This document shows positions 24,836-33,480 of a stretch of DNA of 53,945 nucleotides, piece by piece (position 1 is the stretch's first letter; the number at the start of each line of letters is the position of its first letter). The notes under the pieces are model-generated. The model was given only the letters and a program-made list of their open reading frames with translations. It was not told the DNA's origin and ran no database searches. The stretch comes from JAHBNG01 sp039028975 (GTDB lineage Bacteria; Chloroflexota; Anaerolineae; Caldilineales; Caldilineaceae), in contig JBCCHB010000118.1 in assembly GCA_039028975.1 (NCBI GenBank), forward strand, positions 1 through 53,945. The letters are read 5' to 3'. A program made the position numbers and the translations under genes.

Positions 24836-26269
24836 CTACATCATTCGCTCTGACAATAGTCTCTGCGCCAGCATATGCTCAATCCAGTAGTGACAGGTCT
24901 TGGCCGTTACGGTGACAATGCTCTTGACCTCATTTTTTAGTGTGTAGTGAGGCCCAACAGGTAGGTATAGAGTCTCGCCCTCACGGCGGACCATGACATT
25001 TTCGACGATGATGGCACGCACCAACCAGATGGCCATCTCTTCACTGTCGCACTGTATGCCGATCCAGCCCGAGGTTGTGCTTTCTACGACTGGTAGCCCT
25101 GTGATCATGCTGATGCCTCGTTCGATCTCGGTTAGGGCCGCCGCATATTTTCCCGGTTCGGCGAGGCAATCTTCAGCAGCAACCGCCTCCAGCAATTCGC
25201 CCCTGTGGGCCGGACCACCAGCCAACGCCAGCTCGCAGAAGGGATTATCTGGATCATCAACGCCAAATACCTGATCCCAAGCAACCTCGCCCTGCTCATC
25301 GAAGACTAGCTCGGCTGACGTCATAGGGGCGGCGCTGACTTTATCTAGCCGCCCCTGGTACCGCGGTGGCAAGATGGCGCTGATCTTCTCATTCAGTTGC
25401 TGGAACTCATCTTCGTCCGGCGCAGGCTGACCTGGCATACTTCTTTCGTGGCTATTGAGTTCGCTCTGCAGCTGAACCATTACCTGATCCCAGCTAACGG
25501 GGAGTAGGCTGCGATCGGCCAAGGCTACTTCATGACGGGCTAGCAGCACGTCAACGAGCGTAGGGTGGGGAGAGAGGCAGGGCGCAACCGTCACTGGTAC
25601 CTGCTGCTTCTCTTTGGCCGTTGCTACGCTGGCCTGCAGTTGCTGATGGACTGTACCATCTGTCAACAAATAGGGTAGGACAATAATTTGCTTGGCCCCC
25701 AACATCTCTTGGCGTGCCATCATCTCTGGAACCGATGGTGTTGTCTCCTCAACATAAGCAACATCGACCCATCCGAAGCCATAAGACTCATAGAACAAGC
25801 GGGCGAGTTTGGCCAGATCGCTGTTGACATCTGGGTTGACATCACCGTGACCCGCCAGCACAATGGCCGTTTCCTGACGCTCGACTGGCTCTGGTAGTTC
25901 CGCCTGTGCCTCGATGACCCGGGCGCCTACAACCCGCAACCACTCCTGCCAATTCAACGCCGGGCTGACGTGAAATTGCACAAAGGGCCAACGCCGGCTG
26001 GCATAGGTAATCGCTTCGGCTACAGCATTATCCTGATAGTCAGCCGGACTGAGGAAGAGGGGTAAGACAACCAGCTTGACTGCCCCCTTGGTTAAAGCAC
26101 TGCTAATAGTTGTCAGCAGCGGACGGCCAGGTTGGTCCAATAGGCAGGGCAGAACGGGATGTTTAAGATGCTCAGACAGAAGTTGCGTTAGAGCGTCAAT
26201 ACCGGTAATCGTTTCTGTATCTTTTGCCCCATAGCTAACTAAAAGCGTGGCAGTAGGAATATTGTTCAT
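24836..26269 (-). CDS. CbiX-type sirohydrochlorin chelatase with extra C-terminal domain
   Basis: 477 residues. Two CbiX half-domains are seen. The first (residues 1-125) has LLVSYGAKDTET, in which the usual catalytic His of the HGS motif is replaced by Tyr. The second (about 130-265) keeps IVLAGHGDVNPD and the PYLLTDGTVHQQL block. Residues about 285-477 form an additional alpha/beta domain I do not recognise. CbiX/CfbA enzymes insert Co, Ni or Fe into sirohydrochlorin, but no other corrin or heme gene is present. Its stop is about 290 bases from the GCS2 start, and its start lies 12 bases after the stop of the ureohydrolase gene, so those two form an operon. AAGAGG precedes ATG 26269. A role as metal inserter for its partner is a guess. 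Confidence 0.85.
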   Translation of the reverse strand: MNNIPTATLLVSYGAKDTETITGIDALTQLLSEHLKHPVLPCLLDQPGRPLLTTISSALTKGAVKLVVLPLFLSPADYQDNAVAEAITYASRRWPFVQFHVSPALNWQEWLRVVGARVIEAQAELPEPVERQETAIVLAGHGDVNPDVNSDLAKLARLFYESYGFGWVDVAYVEETTPSVPEMMARQEMLGAKQIIVLPYLLTDGTVHQQLQASVATAKEKQQVPVTVAPCLSPHPTLVDVLLARHEVALADRSLLPVSWDQVMVQLQSELNSHERSMPGQPAPDEDEFQQLNEKISAILPPRYQGRLDKVSAAPMTSAELVFDEQGEVAWDQVFGVDDPDNPFCELALAGGPAHRGELLEAVAAEDCLAEPGKYAAALTEIERGISMITGLPVVESTTSGWIGIQCDSEEMAIWLVRAIIVENVMVRREGETLYLPVGPHYTLKNEVKSIVTVTAKTCHYWIEHMLAQRLLSERMM

Positions 26270-26281
26270 CCGAGCCTCTTC

Positions 26282-27538
26282 CTAGATTTTGGGTGCGTAT
26301 TCGCCTATTTTGGCGGCCCACGGATCTAAATAGTGCGGGTCTGTAAGCCCGAGTTTACGCATAGCAATACCTGTGATGGCTTCGAGAATGATGCGGAAGC
26401 CGTTGAGTGCCGTGGTATAGCCCGGATCCCAGCCAGGTGCAACTTCCACCAGCTCAATCCCCATGATGTTACGCTCGGCACAGAGGCGGCGAACCAACGG
26501 CAGGATCTCACGTGTCGTCAGCCCACCTGGCTCAGGCGTACCGGTACCGGGTGCAAATGCAGGATCCAGGACATCGATATCGATGGAGAGAAAGAGATAC
26601 TCTTTGTCTGCTGCAACGTTATTCACTGCTCGATGCATGACTTTATCAAAGCCATATCGCTCAATTTCTGCCATATAATGCGACTGGATCTGGTCGTCGT
26701 CGCGTAGCATATTGACATCATCGATGCTCATTGCATAGCCCCGCAGCCCGACCTGCACAATATCAGAGCCTTTGACATATCCTTCGTTGATGAGGTTGCG
26801 GATAGGTGTGCCGTGGGTGATGTGATGGCCAAATTTAGCTGTGCCAGCATCATAGTGAGCATCCAGATGAATCACACCAACTTTATCCTTGAGGGGGTGG
26901 TCGGGACAATTCTCATAATCAGGCGGACCGCATTCCTCGTTACCGATGTTGTCAACCTCGTAATCACAATCGCCAGGTTGATCGTGCAGGTAGATGCCCT
27001 CCATCATGCCCTTAACATCTGGCCGCATCAGCGAATGATCGCCGCCCAAAATAATGGGGATGGCCCCAGCTCTGGAAATTTCACAGACGCGCTTTTGAAC
27101 TTCTGCATGGGAAAGCTCAACATCCAGCGGATCAATGTTGGCATCGCCATAGTCGACACAGTTAAGTTCCTTAAACGGCTCCACCATTACGAAGGGATTG
27201 TTGGCAGCCTGGCGGATGGCAGGTCCGCCCGGAAAATAGCGTTCGGCTGTGCGCAACGTGCGCGGTCCCCAGGCTGTGCCACGCTGCCCAAAGGACATAT
27301 CCAACGGTGCACCCAGAATCGCAACATCGACTGCGCCATTTTTAAGCGCCTCTGGTGTCAAACAGATGGGCAAATTCATGAAGGTACCAATACCAGCCGC
27401 GGCACTCGTATTCAGTTCGTAGCGACTCAACTCAATGGGACCCTGCCGGGCGTAATCGTACTCTGGACCACTGCGGTCAAACTCACGATTCCATCCGCCA
27501 CGCTGTTTCATAGGATTGTCTTCTTTTGCATTGGTCAC
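26282..27538 (-). CDS. Ureohydrolase (agmatinase/arginase family) with Cys-containing insert
   Basis: 418 residues, longer than a typical agmatinase (about 300). The binuclear-metal motifs are complete: GGDHS, HLDAHYD and SIDIDVLDPAFAPGTGTPEPGG. It hydrolyses a guanidino or related compound to release urea; agmatine is only one option. It has an N-terminal extension of about 75 residues, and between GGDHS and DAHYD an insertion of about 35 residues with Cys (CDY, EECGPPDYENCPDH). GTG 27538 is taken as the start because AGGAG lies eight bases before it; ATG 27511 is possible. A hairpin with T-rich tail at 27575-27597 ends just before the start, so transcription probably begins close by or is attenuated. 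First gene of a two-gene operon with the CbiX-type protein. Confidence 0.88.
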   Translation of the reverse strand: MTNAKEDNPMKQRGGWNREFDRSGPEYDYARQGPIELSRYELNTSAAAGIGTFMNLPICLTPEALKNGAVDVAILGAPLDMSFGQRGTAWGPRTLRTAERYFPGGPAIRQAANNPFVMVEPFKELNCVDYGDANIDPLDVELSHAEVQKRVCEISRAGAIPIILGGDHSLMRPDVKGMMEGIYLHDQPGDCDYEVDNIGNEECGPPDYENCPDHPLKDKVGVIHLDAHYDAGTAKFGHHITHGTPIRNLINEGYVKGSDIVQVGLRGYAMSIDDVNMLRDDDQIQSHYMAEIERYGFDKVMHRAVNNVAADKEYLFLSIDIDVLDPAFAPGTGTPEPGGLTTREILPLVRRLCAERNIMGIELVEVAPGWDPGYTTALNGFRIILEAITGIAMRKLGLTDPHYLDPWAAKIGEYAPKI

Positions 27539-27574
27539 GGTGATTTCTCCTGTTGCTACATACTCCAATAAAAG

Positions 27575-27597
27575 AAGGCAGTCGGGGTAACTGCCTT
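27575..27597 (-). terminator. Intrinsic terminator between collagen-like gene and ureohydrolase
   Basis: Stem aaggcagt (27575-27582) with its complement actgcctt (27590-27597) and a 7-base loop containing gggg. On the minus strand it is followed by TTCTTTTATT. It would end transcripts from the collagen-like gene, or act as a leader attenuator 37 bases before the ureohydrolase start. Confidence 0.6.
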
Positions 27598-27609
27598 TCT
27601 CTACATATT

Positions 27610-27651
27610 TTATGATGTTATGGTCATGATGTTATGGTTATGATGTTATGG
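27610..27651. repeat. 14-base tandem repeat, three copies
   Basis: Three copies of t[t/c]atgatgttatgg at 27610-27623, 27624-27637 and 27638-27651, with one difference in total. It sits between the collagen-like gene and the terminator hairpin. Confidence 0.93.
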
Positions 27652-27790
27652 ATGGTATCCTGAATCACAGACGGGGTACCATCATGCTCTCATAGACGGC
27701 ACTTGCAGATAGATGAGAATCCGTCACCGTGGGAAGCAGCACCAAGTCCTTCTCATCTATGGCAGTACTCAGTATAGAATCTTCAACAAA

Positions 27791-28729
27791 CTACAAAATT
27801 GGAATCCGAGCCGCCGTGACTGAGGCGGGTGCACTATTGATAACCGTCGTACCGGTGGAGTCTAACACATCAATGGTCAGATTTGCTGTGAAGGTATCCG
27901 TGCCAGGATCGTATGTGATGTCCCAGGTGATGCGTTGAATAAACGCAACAGCACTTGTGGCTGGGTCAAAGAGGAATGCTTGATCGGTTCCTCGATAGGT
28001 ATTCGTCCCTGTCTCTTGCCAGTTGCCGTGGCTTATACTAATACTACCACCACCAGCGGGTAGTGTCAGGGCCATTGTGCCGCCAGCGTGAAGAGATAAG
28101 TAGTAATTGTCACCGGTCGTGTTTTCGGTGAGTACCCATGCACCAGCAATAGCGGGGGCTGCAACGCCAGCCGGACCTTGCGGGCCGACTGCACCTTGAG
28201 GACCAGCAGGACCGACGGGGCCAGCAGGGCCAGCAGGGCCAACGGGGCCTTGTGCGCCAGGAGTCCCATCATTGCCAGCGGGGCCAGCAGGACCAACGGG
28301 GCCAACGGGACCTTGTGCGCCAGGAGCGCCATCATTACCAGCAGGACCGACAGGACCTACAGGACCAGCAGGGCCAGCAGGGCCAACGGGACCTTGGGCA
28401 CCAGGAGCCCCATCATTATCATTGCCAGAAGGACCAGCAGGACCAGCAGGACCTGGCTGCCCCATTGCATTCCAATCCAGGGGTACCCATCGGTTATTGC
28501 GATTTCGATGTTCTGCGCTGTCACCATCTGCATCGTTACGCATCCGTTGACAGGTGTTGTTCGCTTCGACGATGCGGATTCTGCCCGTATTTTGGTTGAC
28601 ACAAGAATGAATAATGTTCGGTCCGGGACCATCGGGGTGAGCAAAGACTTGGGTCGGCACGTCGGCAAACAAGATCGCAAGCAAAGTCAGGATCATGGGC
28701 AATCTTTTTACATACTTCATGTAAGTCAT
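27791..28729 (-). CDS. Secreted collagen-like protein
   Basis: 312 residues. Start ATG 28729 has AAGGA about six bases upstream. Residues 1-30 are a signal peptide ending around VFAHPDG. A short Cys-containing head follows (SCVNQNTGRIRIV, NTCQRM, with a WVPLDW end). Then about 33 Gly-X-Y triplets, mostly GPAGPVGPA with regular GNDGAPGAQ interruptions, form a collagen triple-helix stalk. The last about 120 residues are a beta-rich C-terminal domain (AGAWVLTENTTGDNYYLSLH, then GNWQETGTNTYRG) resembling a small lipocalin-like or trimeric head domain. The head-stalk-head layout predicts a trimeric surface filament or adhesin; binding partner unknown. A terminator-like hairpin lies about 190 bases downstream. 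Confidence 0.87.
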   Translation of the reverse strand: MTYMKYVKRLPMILTLLAILFADVPTQVFAHPDGPGPNIIHSCVNQNTGRIRIVEANNTCQRMRNDADGDSAEHRNRNNRWVPLDWNAMGQPGPAGPAGPSGNDNDGAPGAQGPVGPAGPAGPVGPVGPAGNDGAPGAQGPVGPVGPAGPAGNDGTPGAQGPVGPAGPAGPVGPAGPQGAVGPQGPAGVAAPAIAGAWVLTENTTGDNYYLSLHAGGTMALTLPAGGGSISISHGNWQETGTNTYRGTDQAFLFDPATSAVAFIQRITWDITYDPGTDTFTANLTIDVLDSTGTTVINSAPASVTAARIPIL

Positions 28730-28830
28730 ACGATTTCCTTGTGGTTGTGGGATATTTTCACCTGTGTGACGAGGTAGTTTCATTGTCCATGTCGACTTCT
28801 CACACCGATGGCATACACCCTTTGTTTTGG

Positions 28831-29094
28831 TTACTCCTCTGTAGACGCCTTTTCTAACCACTCGACACCAATTAGCGGTAAGCCAAGCCCATATAGATGA
28901 TTCAAAACACCCAGCAGTGCCGCCTGATCAGCCAATCGGCCTGTAAGCACAGTGACACCGGAAGTAGGGGTGGAGGTCTGGGCAATGGCTAGACCCCCGA
29001 AATAGTCGGCCCACTGGTTGCCCAGAGTACCCTGAACATAGATGCGATAGGTAGCCTGCTGATGTAGAGTTAATCTGGATAAGCTGACGCTCAT
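28831..29094 (-). CDS. Small conserved hypothetical protein (87 aa)
   Basis: Start ATG 29094 with AAGGTGG upstream. The first half is a beta-hairpin-like piece (SLSRLTLHQQATYRIYVQGTLGNQWADYFGG) and the second a regulatory-ligand style segment (VTVLTGRLADQAALLGVLNHLYGLGLPLIGVEW). I recall this pattern from small standalone proteins in Chloroflexota and cyanobacteria but cannot name a function. It lies 101 bases ahead of the collagen-like gene on the same strand and may be in one transcript with it. Confidence 0.7.
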   Translation of the reverse strand: MSVSLSRLTLHQQATYRIYVQGTLGNQWADYFGGLAIAQTSTPTSGVTVLTGRLADQAALLGVLNHLYGLGLPLIGVEWLEKASTEE

Positions 29095-29483
29095 GCGAAT
29101 CCACCTTGCCTTATGATAGAAATGCGTCTACAGAAAGGGGGGAATTTGATAAGAGATTGATTAAACTCAGCTGAGATAGCAACAGTTTAGCGTTTCTGTG
29201 GGTGGGATGCATGGGCCAAAAGGTAGCAAAAGGTAGTAGAGGAGGTAGCAATTTGGGGGATTTGGGAATGAGGATTGGGGAATGGGGATTAGGGACTTAC
29301 GCAGAGGACTATAAAGATTCCGCTGAGGATCGCTAAGTCATTTATATCTTTGTGCAGATCATCGCAAGCCTCCGCGCAACTCAGCGATTATATCTTTGTG
29401 CAGATCATCGCAAGCCTCCGCGCAACTCAGCGATCCCCTTTGATTACGGCTATGCCACGCTGTGTACTGTAAGCGGCAATAAT
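29095..29483. other. Intergenic region with tandem repeats
   Basis: No gene is supported. It contains a degenerate period-7 stretch at about 29258-29299 (gggaatg / gggatta type heptamers) and two exact 46-base repeats at 29343-29434. Confidence 0.6.
29343..29434. repeat. Two tandem copies of a 46-base unit
   Basis: The unit beginning tatatctttgtgcagatc and ending ctcagcgat occurs at 29343-29388 and again at 29389-29434 without visible difference. It lies about 50 bases beyond the stop of the MalT-like regulator. Confidence 0.93.
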
Positions 29484-32330
29484 TCACTGCCTGATAGGCA
29501 GAATGCCGAGACGCTCAGCTTCGACCACTGCCTGCCTGCGACCCTTAACGCCTAATTTACCGTAGATATTGGTTGTGTGACGTTTGACCGTTAGTGGCGA
29601 TATGTCCAAGGCCAAGGCAATCTCTTTGTTAGAGAGGCGTTGGGCTAAGAGCCCAAGAGTTTCAAGTTCTCGTTCTGTGAGTGGCTCTACTAGCACGGAG
29701 GCACTTTGTAGCGATTCCATCGGTTCGATCTTAGGAGCTGGTGGAGTCGATTTGGCTGGTTGGATAGGACGGGCAACCGTTGAATCATCTGCAAATGCCT
29801 TCAACACCATGCGCAGGTAATTGCTTTCGTAGCCTTCGTCCAGAAGTTCTTTAAGCAGTTGAGCCATGGGCGGGCCAAAGTCGACAAAAGTACGAATAAA
29901 GCCTCCTGGTTCAGCCAGTGCGACTGCTTCTTTGATTGTTTCAATGGCTTTTCTCTGCCACTCAAATCCTTTATAGTCAAATCCTTTACGGCCAAACGTT
30001 TGCTCAAGCAGTGCTTGCGTAGATAAGACCTGCAGCTTCTGCCAGATGTTATTATTTTTGTTGGCTATCTGGTGTTGTTCTCGTAGAATCTGTCTTGCCT
30101 TAGTGAGGCCATCTGGGCTGGACTGAACGATTAAAAACCTGGCATAAACCAGTGGCGGTATGATGAAGACATCCGTTGGCGTATACGAATCATCTATATT
30201 TAGTGCGGTGATTTGGTGTTCTGCATCGCTTAACTTATCTTCTTGTAAAGAAAGCCAAATTTGTAATGCTCTGCCTTCATTGATCAGTGTCCCATTTTTA
30301 AACTCGCGTAGAGAATCGAATAACTGCTCAACTGTTTCTTGAATTTTTTCAAACTGGCCAAGCGCTAAATAGGTCATCGCCAGATCACGCAAACAGATAA
30401 AAGCCGTCTTTCTGTGAATGAGATGTACATTCTCCATACAGGCCAGATAGTAAGTCAATGCTTCATCGAACATATTCCATTCATAATGGATTGCCCCCAG
30501 CCGGATATATGTCCAACCATCGCCGATGCCCGGCTGATTCTCTGATGCAATAGATAGGTTGTGCTTTAGCGTGAAGACGGACTGGTGTAAGGAACCAGTT
30601 AAAAACTGGAGATTCCCTAATTCACTTTCTATGGCCACACTGAACCTATTGTATGAATCTGCTGCCCGGTTCAAAGCCTCCTGTAATACATGCAAGCCTG
30701 ATTCAGTATCATGGTTGAAATGGTGTCCTAGCGCAACCCCAACGGTGGCAATCATGCGGACGTATTCATGGGAGCCTGGTAGCTTTGCTAATGCTCTCTG
30801 CTCCCAATGTAGCAGATTAGATGTATCACCTTGCCAAAATGCAATCGCCCCTTTCAGTGCGTCCAATTCGCCGCGTATGCTCAGCCAAGTATCATCTTCT
30901 CTATATTGTGTGTTCTCCAGAGTTTCTTCGGCTTGTTGGACAAAGCGTATAACATCCTTAAGCTGATAATCACCATAAGCCGTCCATGCCTTGGCGACCA
31001 ACAACCTTGGTCGCTTTTGAATCAATTCAAATGATAGATGGCTGAGCCATCGCTTTAATGTGTGAAAATCTTCTTGGTTTAGCATGGCTTGGCGGTGCCG
31101 CTCAACCAGCTTCGCGGCAGCTAGATGATCTCCCCCTGATAAGTAATGGTTCAATGCTTCATCGATTAGGCCTTGTTCAGCTAGCCACATACCAGCTCGT
31201 TGATGTAGAACGGCAATCTCTGCCGTACTGAGCTGAATATGGAGGCTATGGCGTAAGAGGTCACCAAACAGATGATGATAGCGATACCACTGGCCTTCGT
31301 GATCTAACCGGATCAGGAAGAGGTTGATCTGGGTTAACTTTTTTAGCAGCGCGTGGATAGCTGCGCCTGTCGTCCCCATCGAAAGTGGACTATTTTGTTC
31401 AGATGTAGACATCAGTGCAACCATTCTGTTAACCCACTCATTTCCCAATATCGCTTCACATAGGGGGGCACAGAATCGATCCAGAATCGAAGTGTAAAGG
31501 AGAAAATCTCGAACGATTGGTGGCTGGTGCGTTAGAACCTCATCCAATAGATACTCCATAATATAGCGATTGCCACTACTCAGGGTTTGAACAAACAGGG
31601 TCTCATCAGCAAGATCTCGTAATGAGAGAACGGCCAACTGCAAGCCGGCTATCCAACCTTCGGTACGCTCTTGCAAAATACGAATCGTTTCTTGACCAAG
31701 ACAAACATCTAACGATTGACTGAAGAGGGAGTGAGCCTCATCTATAGAAAAACTCAAGTCAGTAGCCCGCACTTCGACCATGTGCTGCCGTACGCGGAGC
31801 CGCGAAAGAGGTAGGGGTGGTTCGGTACGGCTGATGAGAATCAAATGGACGTGCTGAGGCAGTTGGTCAATGAGGCGATTAACCAATTGATGGATTGACT
31901 GCTCGACAATAACGTGATAATCATCGAGAACCAAAACTAGGTTGCCGTCCAACTCTACCAAATCATTGAGTAGGGTCATTGCCTGGTAGGTCAGTGGCGG
32001 TAATTCGTTCCCTTGCAGAAGGCCTGCTGTCTTGCTGCAAGCATCGGCATACACAGTTCGAATGGTCGCCACAACGTAACTGAGGAAAAGCACGGGATCG
32101 CTATCATACTCATCCAGAGATAGCCAAGCAGATGGAATCGAGCTCTCCTCCAGCCAGCGGCTAACCAAAGTCGATTTCCCGAACCCAGCAGGTGCTGCCA
32201 CCAGCGTAAGTTTATGAGCTGCAGCAGTTTCGTGCGATACACCGAGTAATTTCTGTAAACGAGGGCGCTGAACCCACTGTTGAGGAACAGGTGGACGGTA
32301 CAGTTTAGTCTGTAAAAGAGTATTAAGCAT
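29484..32330 (-). CDS. MalT-like LuxR-family ATPase regulator
   Basis: 948 residues, the size of MalT-type STAND regulators. It starts LLQTKLYRPPVPQQWVQRPRL, the family signature. Walker A is AAPAGFGKSTLVSRW (about residues 45-60), Walker B-like LVLVLDDYHV, and sensor-like ILISRTEPPLPLSRLRVR. A long helical TPR-like superhelix follows (about residues 350-820). The C-terminus is a LuxR helix-turn-helix (LTERELETLGLLAQRLSNKE, then LTVKRHTTNIYGKL). Such proteins bind ATP and an inducer, oligomerise and activate transcription. The target is unknown; it is divergent from the glycosyltransferase pair at 32677-35617, which is a candidate. The start at 32330 has no clear ribosome binding site. Confidence 0.93.
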   Translation of the reverse strand: MLNTLLQTKLYRPPVPQQWVQRPRLQKLLGVSHETAAAHKLTLVAAPAGFGKSTLVSRWLEESSIPSAWLSLDEYDSDPVLFLSYVVATIRTVYADACSKTAGLLQGNELPPLTYQAMTLLNDLVELDGNLVLVLDDYHVIVEQSIHQLVNRLIDQLPQHVHLILISRTEPPLPLSRLRVRQHMVEVRATDLSFSIDEAHSLFSQSLDVCLGQETIRILQERTEGWIAGLQLAVLSLRDLADETLFVQTLSSGNRYIMEYLLDEVLTHQPPIVRDFLLYTSILDRFCAPLCEAILGNEWVNRMVALMSTSEQNSPLSMGTTGAAIHALLKKLTQINLFLIRLDHEGQWYRYHHLFGDLLRHSLHIQLSTAEIAVLHQRAGMWLAEQGLIDEALNHYLSGGDHLAAAKLVERHRQAMLNQEDFHTLKRWLSHLSFELIQKRPRLLVAKAWTAYGDYQLKDVIRFVQQAEETLENTQYREDDTWLSIRGELDALKGAIAFWQGDTSNLLHWEQRALAKLPGSHEYVRMIATVGVALGHHFNHDTESGLHVLQEALNRAADSYNRFSVAIESELGNLQFLTGSLHQSVFTLKHNLSIASENQPGIGDGWTYIRLGAIHYEWNMFDEALTYYLACMENVHLIHRKTAFICLRDLAMTYLALGQFEKIQETVEQLFDSLREFKNGTLINEGRALQIWLSLQEDKLSDAEHQITALNIDDSYTPTDVFIIPPLVYARFLIVQSSPDGLTKARQILREQHQIANKNNNIWQKLQVLSTQALLEQTFGRKGFDYKGFEWQRKAIETIKEAVALAEPGGFIRTFVDFGPPMAQLLKELLDEGYESNYLRMVLKAFADDSTVARPIQPAKSTPPAPKIEPMESLQSASVLVEPLTERELETLGLLAQRLSNKEIALALDISPLTVKRHTTNIYGKLGVKGRRQAVVEAERLGILPIRQ

Positions 32331-32566
32331 CGGCTTACATCAAAAAATGTGGGGAGTTTATTGCATAGATCACAACGTGGATCTGCTATGCCAACAACAC
32401 CTTCAGATGTGCTGCAGGCTGTAGTTGACAACATCGCTTACCGACAATGATCTATTGACTATGAATGCATGACCAATACATGTGAGCACATCCCACAGAT
32501 TATACAACGCTTTCCAGAACATCAACAATCTATGAGTCTGCAACCCGTTACTGGTAAAGGGTCAGT

Positions 32567-32649
32567 GTCTTTGAAATCCCGTTCTTTGACACTCTGTCTA
32601 ACCCCATTATAATGCATGAATAGATATAGCGCATGGACAAAAAAATCAG
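32567..32649 (+). repeat. Duplicated promoter-bearing block, copy 2
   Basis: Nearly identical to 18955-19036. After the promoter it has ATG at 32633 opening a seven-codon frame (MDKKISR, TGA at 32654-32656). The real gene starts 20 bases further on. Confidence 0.85.
32586..32613 (+). promoter_or_regulatory. Near-consensus sigma-70 promoter
   Basis: TTGACA at 32586-32591 and TATAAT at 32608-32613, both perfect, with a 16-base spacer. It points at the GT-A-like gene starting at 32677, about 55 bases downstream of the expected start point. Confidence 0.8.
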
Positions 32650-32676
32650 TAGGTGAAGAGTAGAGACAATTCAATC

Positions 32677-33480
32677 ATGACACATACAATCACGCTTGCT
32701 TTTCCTCATCATGACCCGGAAGGGCTCTCCTTGCATCAGTGGCAGCAGTTCCTCCCTCAAATTCAACGTCTAGTTACCCATATTGTGGCTGATGTCAGCC
32801 CTGAAACCCATCCAGATGTTGTGGGACTTCTTCGGGTTCACTGCACGGAAATGGAACAGAATGAGCGAGATTGGTCACCTGAGCGAATTGTGTTGGCTGG
32901 AAAGTTTCGCCGCAACTTGATGGCGCTAGGGCTGCGTACCGACTCTAGTTTCCTCATGTATTGTGATGGTGACCGCTTCTTACACTGGTTAGAACATTAC
33001 CCCGACGAGTTGGCTGCTGTAATCAAGCGGATTCCAGAGCACGATTTCACTGTGCTGGGGCGAACGGAGCGCGCTTTCCAAACCCATCCTGATGTACAGT
33101 ACGATACAGAGCGCATTATCAACAAGGTCTTTGGGCGCATCAGTGGCCATGCATGGGATGTTACAGCCGCAGCCCGAGGAATGTCACGAGCAGCAGCAAA
33201 GTTACTTGTTGACGAGAGCGAAGATGACACATTTGGCAATGATGCATCTTGGCCGCTCTTGATTCAACAGGCGGGCAACTTTACCATGACTGAGATCAAG
33301 ACCGAGGGTTTAGAGTTTGAAACAGCCGAAAAGTTTGCTGATGCTTCGGCAATGGCTGGTGGCGCGGTTCAGTGGAAGGCTCGTTTGGACAATGATCCCC
33401 GCCACTGGATTCATCGACTCAATATCGCCCGAGTGGAAGTGGAGTCCATGCTGCCATATGATAAAGATGGCAATGAATGA
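32677..33480 (+). CDS. Conserved hypothetical protein, possibly GT-A glycosyltransferase-like
   Basis: 267 residues from ATG 32677. No domain is certain. SFLMYCDGDRFLHWLEHYPDEL looks like the DxD-type metal/nucleotide-sugar motif of GT-A folds (here CDGDR). Later blocks are DFTVLGRTERAFQTHP, WDVTAAARGMSRAA, NDASWPLLIQ and TEGLEFETAEKFAD, in an order that fits a nucleotide-sugar enzyme acting on an internal list of residues. No signal peptide or membrane helix, so it is cytoplasmic. Its stop overlaps the start of the next gene, a membrane glycosyltransferase, which supports a role in glycan or glycolipid synthesis. A near-consensus promoter drives it. Confidence 0.65.
   Translation: MTHTITLAFPHHDPEGLSLHQWQQFLPQIQRLVTHIVADVSPETHPDVVGLLRVHCTEMEQNERDWSPERIVLAGKFRRNLMALGLRTDSSFLMYCDGDRFLHWLEHYPDELAAVIKRIPEHDFTVLGRTERAFQTHPDVQYDTERIINKVFGRISGHAWDVTAAARGMSRAAAKLLVDESEDDTFGNDASWPLLIQQAGNFTMTEIKTEGLEFETAEKFADASAMAGGAVQWKARLDNDPRHWIHRLNIARVEVESMLPYDKDGNE

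Larger units (their letters stand above)
32331..32676. other. Divergent promoter region
   Basis: It lies between the MalT-like gene (minus) and the GT-A-like gene (plus). It contains the duplicated block 32567-32649 with a strong sigma-70 promoter. Nothing else recognisable. Confidence 0.6.

Noticed and set aside
26813..27571. Long plus-strand frame
   Set aside because: It is the shadow of the ureohydrolase gene in the opposite direction; no ribosome site or domain.
28160..28460. CRISPR-like repeats
   Set aside because: The repeats are the in-frame Gly-X-Y codons of the collagen-like protein, with no unique spacers.
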